5,995 nt of DNA from JAQVYB01 sp964490935 (GTDB lineage: Bacteria > Verrucomicrobiota > Kiritimatiellia > RZYC01), in assembly GCA_964490935.1 (NCBI GenBank), contig CAZBEO010000152.1, forward strand, positions 1 through 5,995. Direction: 5' to 3'. Positions 1 through 4,752 of the stretch are shown in pieces. Position numbers and translations under genes: made by a program. Every line of letters begins with the position of its first letter. Positions within the stretch are counted from its first letter, which is position 1. The notes under the pieces were generated by a model. It worked only from the letters and a program-made list of their open reading frames with translations, was not told the origin of the DNA and made no database searches.

Positions 1-139
1 TTTTTATCGATATCCTGTATCTCCCTGTCCCGTGATACTGGCTATTGCTTTTCCTGTCGACCGAATAAATCCCTTTATGAACGTGCAGAGTCCGGTTATG
101 ATTCACCTGCTCACTTGCACAACGGAAAAGGGGTCGCCC

Positions 140-670
140 ATGATCATGCAAATCTTGGTTTTTATCCTGATGGCCGTGGCCGTATCAGCCTCCGCCGTGG
201 CCGGCATCTGGTTTCTCATCGAAGCCTTCCGCGTACACATCCTCTGGGGACTCGCCCTCCTTGTCTTTCCCGTACTCGGCGCCGTCTTTCTATTCCTTCA
301 CTGGGACGAAGTGAAAAAACCCTTCCTCCTCAACATGATCGCCGTCTCGCTTTTCCTCGCCGCCTTTGCCCTCACTCTATACGGTGGCGGAAACTCCCCA
401 GAAAACGGAGAAGGCACCACAGGAATGCCCTCCTTCTCCCTCTCCGAAAAAATCACGGAAATCAAACAGGCCTCCACCGAAAGAAAAGCACGCGAAGCCA
501 TTGCTTCGCGTGGATTCATGGGACGCACCCTCGCCGACGTCGAGCAGGAACTCGGCCCTCCCCAGGCCCGAATGACACGCGACAGCCTCACCGAATATCA
601 ATACACCGACCGAGGACTCACCCTCATCTCAAGCAACGGAAAAACCGTCACCGACGAAATACGAAAGTAG
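140..670 (+). CDS. Small membrane protein with C-terminal BamE/SmpA-like domain
   Basis: The predicted protein has 176 residues. Three hydrophobic segments are visible at about residues 5-27, 33-53 and 62-81. A polar Gly/Ser/Glu-rich linker follows (82-103), then a short charged helix (103-122) and a soluble tail. The tail (about 125-174) reads G-R-T-L-A-D-V-E-Q-E-L-G-P-P, then a Y-x-Y strand and a final NGKTVTDEI strand. This is the pattern of SmpA/OmlA/BamE-type domains, where a helix ending in LGxP is followed by beta strands. ATG 140 is chosen because AAAAGGGG lies 6-10 bases upstream; ATG 146 is an alternative. The frame stays open upstream to a GTG at 32, but that extension has no good ribosome binding site and looks non-coding. 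A TATGAT at 97-102 could be a -10 box, but no good -35 accompanies it. The domain assignment is a pattern match by eye and no function is known. The gene is convergent with the STAS gene. Confidence 0.72.
   Translation: MIMQILVFILMAVAVSASAVAGIWFLIEAFRVHILWGLALLVFPVLGAVFLFLHWDEVKKPFLLNMIAVSLFLAAFALTLYGGGNSPENGEGTTGMPSFSLSEKITEIKQASTERKAREAIASRGFMGRTLADVEQELGPPQARMTRDSLTEYQYTDRGLTLISSNGKTVTDEIRK
489..512. repeat. Perfect 10-bp inverted repeat inside a coding region
   Basis: CACGCGAAGC (489-498) and GCTTCGCGTG (503-512) are exact reverse complements separated by the 4-base loop CATT. The element encodes residues 117-124 (AREAIASR) of the membrane protein, at the junction between its linker and its BamE-like tail. 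The sequence is seen directly; any role as a hairpin or palindromic insertion is inference. Confidence 0.6.
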
Positions 671-708
671 AGCAAGGCGCCCAGCCGAGCCAGACAGGGC
701 GAACTCCC

Positions 709-746
709 CCGGGTGGACCGTCACAATCCGCCCGGCCACCCGGTCC
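709..746. terminator. Possible bidirectional hairpin between convergent genes
   Basis: CCGGGTGG (709-716) is the exact complement of CCACCCGG (736-743), with a 19-base loop. An alternative, mutually exclusive pairing is GGACCG (715-720) with CGGTCC (741-746). It lies in the 103-bp gap where the membrane-protein gene and the STAS gene converge, which is where a shared terminator would be expected. No T-run follows on either strand, so this is at best a weak or factor-assisted terminator. Confidence 0.3.
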
Positions 747-773
747 AGCAAGCCACCTTCCTCCCCTTCATCC

Positions 774-1100
774 TCAAGCTGAAAGCGCCCGCTCCGAATT
801 ACGAACCAGCGGAAACAGCTCATCCACTCCGCCCATCTTCAAAATCTTGCGCACATGCGGATTAGGCGACAAATAAAACAGCCCGTTTTTCTTCCGAATC
901 TCTTTCCCCAGTCCCACGAGATGACAAATGGCTGAACTGCCCAGAAACTCCGTCTCCTGCATGTCCACCACCATCCTTGCCACATCCCGCTGCATCAACT
1001 GCCTGCATTCACTTTCCAGCAGACCCGTTGAAGAACTATCCATCACCCCGGATATCTTCAGAATTAAACCTCCGGCTCGTTCTATTACTTCCACATTCAT
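774..1100 (-). CDS. STAS-domain anti-sigma-factor antagonist
   Basis: From ATG 1100 the protein has 108 residues and is a stand-alone STAS domain of the SpoIIAA/RsbV type. These proteins are switched by serine phosphorylation and, when unphosphorylated, bind an anti-sigma-factor kinase and so release a sigma factor. Numbering below is from the GTG at 1106. Visible family features are an early beta-strand pair ending in LKISGVMDSSS (16-26), the strand ARMVVDMQETEF (43-54), the phospho-site loop LGSSAIC (55-61), a helix through GLGKEIRKKNG, and the terminal strand-helix with KILKMGGVDELFPL. The usual D-S-S-G loop is G-S-S-A here, with the candidate phospho-serine (S57) kept. ATG 1100 is preferred because GAGAAAGGG lies 7 bases upstream; for GTG 1106 the same site would be too close. 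No cognate kinase, phosphatase or sigma factor is in the window. The family call is firm; the partner is unknown. Confidence 0.88.
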   Translation of the reverse strand: MNVEVIERAGGLILKISGVMDSSSTGLLESECRQLMQRDVARMVVDMQETEFLGSSAICHLVGLGKEIRKKNGLFYLSPNPHVRKILKMGGVDELFPLVRNSERALSA

Positions 1101-1304
1101 TGCCACACCCTTTCTCGCAACACATCAGCCCTGCACATGCAACACACTGTGCAACCCCGAACTAACTGTGATAAGTAGTACGCTTTCATTTTGAGACTAC
1201 AATATTATTTTTCCATATTTCCCCATTATTTTGGGACTGTTCCAAACTGCTCCGAACCACCCGGCAAAACAAAACTATGACACGCCAACCCGATCCCGGG
1301 ACGC
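1101..1304. other. Divergent intergenic region, no gene seen
   Basis: This holds the 5' region of the STAS gene (leftward) and the distal upstream region of the HMG-CoA reductase operon (rightward). The part around 1183-1235 is clearly AT-rich against GC-rich surroundings and is the likely promoter zone for both directions. I could not find a convincing leftward -35/-10 pair. The short frames here have no ribosome binding site and no recognisable product. A lone TTCCAA half-site of the downstream palindrome occurs at 1240-1245. Confidence 0.6.
1191..1219 (+). promoter_or_regulatory. Candidate sigma-70-type promoter for the mevalonate operon
   Basis: TTGAGA (1191-1196, five of six to the -35 consensus) is followed after 17 bases by CATATT (1214-1219, four of six to the -10 consensus), inside the AT-rich patch. 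If used, transcription would start near 1226 and give a leader of about 240 bases carrying all five palindromes as potential RNA hairpins. Nothing beyond sequence match and position supports it. Confidence 0.35.
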
Positions 1305-1445
1305 TTTCCAACGATTGGAAAAACGCCACGAAAAAGTTCCAATGATTGGAAAAAACGCCGGAAAAGTTTCCAATCATTGGAAAAAACCGCTAAAAAGTTT
1401 CCAACGATTGGAAAAGTCGCGTTGAAAATTTCCAACGATTGGAAA
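1305..1445. repeat. Five palindromes at exact 31-bp spacing upstream of HMG-CoA reductase
   Basis: The core TTCCAA-N3-TTGGAA occurs at 1306-1320, 1337-1351, 1368-1382, 1399-1413 and 1430-1444, so every start is exactly 31 bp after the previous one. The central triplets are CGA, TGA, TCA, CGA and CGA. All ten 6-base arms are perfect, and four of the five copies extend to 7-base arms (TTTCCAA/TTGGAAA). The 16-base spacers are related but less conserved, often A-rich then CGC then GAAAAG(T). The last copy ends 9 bases before the AAAAGG ribosome binding site of the next gene. A 31-bp step is close to three helical turns, so the sites would lie on one face of the DNA, as expected for cooperative binding of a dimeric repressor or activator. 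If transcribed, each copy could instead form a 6-7-bp hairpin with a 3-base loop. The repeat is seen directly; both functions are inference. Confidence 0.9.
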
Positions 1446-1465
1446 AATGCTTCAAAAGGTACATT

Positions 1466-2518
1466 ATGAAAGAAAATGCTCCCGAAGAGACTCTCTACGC
1501 ATCCATCCCCATGCAGCGCGTCGGACCGGTCCTCCTACACGGGTCCGACTTCGAGGGCGAAACCCTGCTCCCCCTCGCCACCTATGAATCCCCCCTCTGG
1601 CCCTCCGTGAACCGGGGCGCCCGCGTGGCCACCGCTTCCGGCGGACTCCACGTGACCATCAACGACGACCGGATGACCCGCTCCATCCTCCTCGAAGCAC
1701 CCACCGCCGCCGACGCCCTGCGCATTAGTCGCGAACTTCTCACCACCCAACGCGACACCCTCCGAACCGCCGCCGAAGCCTCCAGCCGATTCGCCCGCTT
1801 TCTGGACCTCCACACCCAGCTCGCCGCCAACCTCCTCTTCATTCGACTCGAAATGCAAAGCGGCGACGCCTCCGGACACAACATGCTCACCCAGGCCGCC
1901 GAAGCCATGATGAGCCGCATCCTCCAACTCTACCCCGAACTCCGCTACGTCTCCCTCTCCGGAAACACCTGCACCGATAAAAAAGTCTCCGCCATCAACG
2001 GCCTCCTCGGACGCGGCAAACACGTCACCGCCGAAGCCCTCATCCCCGAAAAAATCTGCGCCCGCTACCTCAAAACCACCGCCCACGCCGTGGCCAACCT
2101 AAACATCAAAAAGAATCTAATCGGCAGCCTCCTCGCTGGCAGCGTACGCTCCGCCAACGCCCACTTCGCCAACATGCTCCTCGCCTTCTATCTCGCAACC
2201 GGACAGGACGCCGCCAACATCGTCGAAGGCTCCCAGGGCCTCACCCATGCCGAAGACCGCGATGGCACCCTCTATTTTGCCGTCACCATCCCGAACATCA
2301 TCGTCGGAACCGTCGGAAACGGCAAAGAACTCGACTTTGTCCGCGAGAACCTTTCCCTCCTCGGCTGTCTTGAAGACCGTGTCCCCGGTGCCAATGCCCG
2401 ACGCCTCGCCGCCGCAGCCGCCGCAGCCGTCTGGTGCGGAGAACTCTCCCTCATGGCCGCCCTCACCAACGAAGGCGAACTCATGGCCGCACACAAACGA
2501 CTGGAGCGAACCGCATGA
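1466..2518 (+). CDS. Hydroxymethylglutaryl-CoA reductase, soluble class I-type
   Basis: HMG-CoA reductase reduces HMG-CoA to mevalonate with four electrons from NAD(P)H, the committed step of the mevalonate route to isoprenoids. The 350-residue protein is only the cytosolic catalytic core, without membrane anchor. It opens with IPMQRVGPVLL (14-24), matching IPVGVAGPL of class I enzymes. Expected active-site residues are present by alignment from memory: Glu41 in PLATYESPLWPSVNRG, Lys172/173 in SGNTCTDKK, Asp248 in ATGQDAANIVE, and His343 near the C-terminus. The cofactor loop is GDASGHNM (133-140), where class I enzymes have GDAMGMNM. GTVGNGKEL (281-289) stands for the usual GTVGGGT. ATG 1466 is chosen because AAAAGG lies 6 bases upstream; an in-frame TTG at 1439 overlaps the last palindrome and is unlikely. 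It overlaps the isomerase gene by ATGA. The cofactor preference cannot be told from the sequence. Confidence 0.93.
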   Translation: MKENAPEETLYASIPMQRVGPVLLHGSDFEGETLLPLATYESPLWPSVNRGARVATASGGLHVTINDDRMTRSILLEAPTAADALRISRELLTTQRDTLRTAAEASSRFARFLDLHTQLAANLLFIRLEMQSGDASGHNMLTQAAEAMMSRILQLYPELRYVSLSGNTCTDKKVSAINGLLGRGKHVTAEALIPEKICARYLKTTAHAVANLNIKKNLIGSLLAGSVRSANAHFANMLLAFYLATGQDAANIVEGSQGLTHAEDRDGTLYFAVTIPNIIVGTVGNGKELDFVRENLSLLGCLEDRVPGANARRLAAAAAAAVWCGELSLMAALTNEGELMAAHKRLERTA

Positions 2519-3534
2519 ACGAACCCATTAACCAGCGCAAACTCGAACACCTCCGAATCGCCACCGAAGAAAAAGGGGCCGACCGAAACGCCTCCCACTT
2601 CGACGCCATACGCCTCACCCACCGAGCCCTTCCCGAAATCAACCTCGACTCCGTCGACACCTCCACCCCCTTCCTCGGCAAAACCCTTTCCTTCCCCCTC
2701 CTCATCAGCTCCATGACCGGCGGCGCCGGCGAACAGCTCACCGCCATCAACCGCAACCTCGCCCGCGCCGCCGAAGAAACCGGCGTCGCCCTCGCCGTCG
2801 GCTCCCAGCGCGTGATGTTCACCAATCCCGAGGCACGCACCTCCTTCGCCCTGCGCCCCCTCGCGCCCTCCGTCCCCCTCATCGCCAATCTCGGCGCCGT
2901 ACAGCTCAACAACGGCTTCGACCTCCAGCACGCCTGCGAAGCCCTCGATGTCCTCCAAGCCGACGCCCTCTACCTCCACCTCAACCCCCTCCAGGAAGCC
3001 GTCCAGCCCAACGGCGATACCAATTTTCACAACCTCGCCGGAAAAATCGCCGCCCTCGCCGGACAACTTCCCTGCCCCCTCCTCATCAAAGAAGTCGGCT
3101 GCGGTATCAGCCGCGCCGATGCCCTCCTACTCCGCGAAAACGGCGTCCGCATCCTCGACCTCGCCGGGGCCGGCGGCACCTCCTGGAGCTTCATCGAACA
3201 CATGCGACGCCTCGATCTCGACTGCTCCCTCGGCCTCGCCTTCCAGGACTGGGGCATCCCCACACCCAAAAACATTGAACTCCTGCGCGACATCCCCGAC
3301 CTAACCCTCATTGCCTCCGGCGGCATCCGAACCGGCATCGACATGGTCAAAGCCCTCATCCTCGGCGCCTCCCTCTGCGGCATCGCCGCACCCTTCCTCA
3401 AACCCGCCATGGAAAGCGCCGACGCCGTCGCAACCGCCATCCGCCGACTGAAAAAAGAATTCACCACCGCCCAATTTCTACTCGGTATTTCCCACGTCCA
3501 AGACCTCATCGGAAACCGCGCCCTACTGCTGTGA
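2515..3534 (+). CDS. fni: Type 2 isopentenyl-diphosphate delta-isomerase
   Basis: This enzyme interconverts isopentenyl and dimethylallyl diphosphate; the type 2 family uses reduced FMN and Mg2+ in a TIM barrel. The 339-residue length is normal. Family marks in order are RKLEHL (8-13), the flavin loop SSMTGG (65-70), AVGSQR (94-99), the catalytic segment HLNPLQE (155-161) with His155, Asn157, Gln160 and Glu161, KEVGCGIS (192-199), DLAGAGGTSW in the following strand, and the phosphate-binding SGGIRTG further on. No key residue is missing. The start at 2515 overlaps the HMG-CoA reductase stop by four bases (ATGA), with GGAG 8 bases upstream, so translational coupling is likely. Leucine codons are overwhelmingly CTC (about 41 against 5 CTG by hand count), the same style as the reductase gene. 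The pairing places both in one mevalonate-pathway operon. Confidence 0.95.
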   Translation: MNEPINQRKLEHLRIATEEKGADRNASHFDAIRLTHRALPEINLDSVDTSTPFLGKTLSFPLLISSMTGGAGEQLTAINRNLARAAEETGVALAVGSQRVMFTNPEARTSFALRPLAPSVPLIANLGAVQLNNGFDLQHACEALDVLQADALYLHLNPLQEAVQPNGDTNFHNLAGKIAALAGQLPCPLLIKEVGCGISRADALLLRENGVRILDLAGAGGTSWSFIEHMRRLDLDCSLGLAFQDWGIPTPKNIELLRDIPDLTLIASGGIRTGIDMVKALILGASLCGIAAPFLKPAMESADAVATAIRRLKKEFTTAQFLLGISHVQDLIGNRALLL

Positions 3535-3553
3535 TTTAAATGGAAGCCTAGCC

Positions 3554-4597
3554 ATGAATAAAAAAGTGCTCAGCCAACCCGCCGAAGATTCGTTTGTTGA
3601 AATCGTCGCACTGATTCAGAGCACGCGAACGCGGGCCTTGCAAGCGGTCAACACCGGGCTGGTTGGCCTATACTGGCAAATTGGCGAAACCATCAGCCGC
3701 AAGATCGCTTCCGCCGAATGGGGCGACGGCGTGGTGGACGAACTCGCCCACTATCTCGCCAAAACCCAGCCGGGCTTGCAGGGCTTCACCAGGCGCAACC
3801 TGTTCCGAATGAGACAGTTCTATGAAATGTATTGCGGCTGGCCAAAAGTGTCAGCACTGCTGACACAATTACCGTGGACACATAACCTCATCATTCTCAG
3901 CCAGTCGAAAAGGCCCGAAGAACGGGAGTTTTACCTGCACATGGCTATTCAGGAGCGTTGGAGCTCGAGGGAACTCGAACGGCAGTTCAAAACGGCACTG
4001 TTTGAGCGGGCGGTACTCAATCCCCCAAAAGTCTCACCACTGGTGAGACAAATTCATCCCGACGCCGTCAACATCTTCAAAGACAGCTATGTGGTGGAGT
4101 TTCTCCAACTGCCCGAAGGACACGACGAGGCGGATCTGCATAGCGGGCTGATCAACCGCCTCAAGGAATTTCTCATCGAACTGGGTCGCGATTTCTGTTT
4201 TGTCGGCTCCGAATATCCCGTGCAGGTCGGCGGACGAGATTTTGCGCTCGACCTGCTCTTTTTCCATCGCGGACTCAATGCGCTGGTGGCCATTGAACTG
4301 AAAGTGGGTCGTTTCGAGCCCGAGCATCTCGGCAAACTAAACTTCTATCTGGAAGCACTGGATCGCGACGTGCGCAAGCCGCACGAAAACCCCGCCATCG
4401 GCATTCTGCTGTGCGCCACCAAAGACAGCGAGGTCGTTGAATACGCCCTCAGCCGCTCGCTCTCTCCGGCACTCATCGCTCAATACGAAACGCAAATGCC
4501 CGACAAACAATTGCTCGCCGCTAAACTGCATGAATTCTATGCCCTTAACGTTCCCGACGAATCCAAAGATTCCAGCTTATCGAAAGGACATGCATAA
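3554..4597 (+). CDS. DUF1016/YhcG-family PD-(D/E)XK nuclease
   Basis: The 347-residue protein has the two-part build of the YhcG family. A helical DUF1016 N-terminal domain (about 13-155) contains GLYWQIGE, FTRRNLFRMRQFYE, QLPWTHNLIILS and EEREFYL. A C-terminal nuclease domain (about 165-325) contains the PD-(D/E)XK core: Asp233 in FALDLLFFH and Glu248-x-Lys250 in AIELK, followed by FEPEHLGKLNFYLEALD. Family members are predicted nucleases often found near restriction-modification and defence genes; the target is not established. GGAAG lies 7 bases before ATG 3554. The gap after the isomerase is 19 bp, so co-transcription is possible. Codon use is unlike the two genes before it: about 20 CTG to 18 CTC for leucine, plus TTG, TTA, CGG, AGG and TCG codons that are rare upstream. 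That suggests separate origin. Two covarying palindromes lie inside it. Confidence 0.9.
   Translation: MNKKVLSQPAEDSFVEIVALIQSTRTRALQAVNTGLVGLYWQIGETISRKIASAEWGDGVVDELAHYLAKTQPGLQGFTRRNLFRMRQFYEMYCGWPKVSALLTQLPWTHNLIILSQSKRPEEREFYLHMAIQERWSSRELERQFKTALFERAVLNPPKVSPLVRQIHPDAVNIFKDSYVVEFLQLPEGHDEADLHSGLINRLKEFLIELGRDFCFVGSEYPVQVGGRDFALDLLFFHRGLNALVAIELKVGRFEPEHLGKLNFYLEALDRDVRKPHENPAIGILLCATKDSEVVEYALSRSLSPALIAQYETQMPDKQLLAAKLHEFYALNVPDESKDSSLSKGHA
3848..3866. repeat. 19-bp palindrome, copy A, inside the nuclease gene
   Basis: GTGTCAGCACTGCTGACAC has perfect 9-base arms around a single central C. It starts exactly at codon 99 and encodes VSALLT plus the first base of a Gln codon. It lies in a longer 27-base repeat (3842-3868) shared with copy B at 4025-4051, beginning with Pro-Lys codons CCA AAA and ending with CAA. 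Confidence 0.8.
4031..4049. repeat. 19-bp palindrome, copy B, inside the nuclease gene
   Basis: GTCTCACCACTGGTGAGAC has perfect 9-base arms around a central C. It lies 183 bp (61 codons) after copy A and in the same codon phase, encoding VSPLVR plus the first base of Gln. It differs from copy A at positions 3, 7, 13 and 17 only. Positions 3/17 and 7/13 are paired in the palindrome, so every change is compensated. Confidence 0.8.
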
Positions 4598-4671
4598 TGA
4601 ACGAAATCCGTGGCGAAGCCAAAACCATCCGCGAGCGTAAACGCGGGGCCAAACCACGCGACAGGGAATGA
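4597..4671 (+). pseudogene. 24-codon remnant ORF, possibly the start of a DUF262-type gene
   Basis: The start codon overlaps the nuclease stop (TAATG), with AAAGGA 8 bases upstream, so the translation signals look genuine. The peptide is only 24 residues. Its opening, MNEIRGEAKTIRE, resembles the N-terminus of DUF262 (GmrSD N-domain) proteins, which typically continue with a Leu-Leu-x-Gly stretch and a QRxY motif. Here it goes to KRGAKPRDRE and stops. This suggests a restriction-type partner gene that was deleted, leaving only its first codons. The resemblance is short and from memory. It may equally be a tiny coupled peptide or a chance frame. Confidence 0.35.
4629..4646. repeat. Small GC-rich inverted repeat after the nuclease gene
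   Basis: CCGCG (4629-4633) pairs with CGCGG (4642-4646) around an 8-base loop. CGTGG (4609-4613) and CCACG (4654-4658) could form an outer stem. No T-run follows. It could help end the upstream transcript but is not a classical terminator. Confidence 0.25.
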
Positions 4672-4696
4672 TCGGAGGGGGGAGAAAATCACGGTA

Positions 4697-4725
4697 TTGC
4701 CAGAGAACGGAATCGCTGATACATT
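4697..4725 (+). promoter_or_regulatory. Candidate extended -10 promoter for the secreted-protein gene
   Basis: TTGCCA (4697-4702, five of six to the -35 consensus) is followed after exactly 17 bases by TACATT (4720-4725, four of six to the -10 consensus). TGA directly precedes the -10 box, giving an extended -10. Transcription would start near 4732, leaving a leader of about 20 bases that holds the GGGAG ribosome binding site. This would make the secreted-protein gene independent of the nuclease gene. Confidence 0.5.
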
Positions 4726-4752
4726 GTCCTTATCCATCGGGAGAAAATAATT

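Noticed and set aside
32..139. N-terminal extension of the membrane protein from GTG 32
   Set aside because: No ribosome binding site at 32, while ATG 140 has AAAAGGGG and begins directly with a membrane helix.
115..876. 253-residue forward frame overlapping the membrane-protein gene
   Set aside because: Arg/Pro/His-rich shadow of a C-rich coding region. It runs through the convergent STAS gene, and the overlapping membrane-protein frame has coherent helices and a ribosome binding site.
1133..1152. GCACA/TGTGC inverted repeat upstream of the STAS gene
   Set aside because: Only 5-base arms with a 10-base loop, expected by chance.
1305..1445. CRISPR-like array
   Set aside because: The repeats are only 15 bp and palindromic, the intervening 16-base segments resemble each other rather than being unique, and there are no cas genes.
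1439..1465. TTG start for HMG-CoA reductase
   Set aside because: It overlaps the fifth palindrome and lacks a ribosome binding site; ATG 1466 has AAAAGG at good spacing.
1535..3066. Long reverse-strand frames rich in Gly, Glu and Val
   Set aside because: Mirror frames of the highly biased HMG-CoA reductase and isomerase genes; no family motifs.
4674..4684. Strong Shine-Dalgarno-like GGAGGGGGGAG
   Set aside because: No ATG or GTG at suitable spacing; the nearest TTG (4697) gives only a 17-codon frame.
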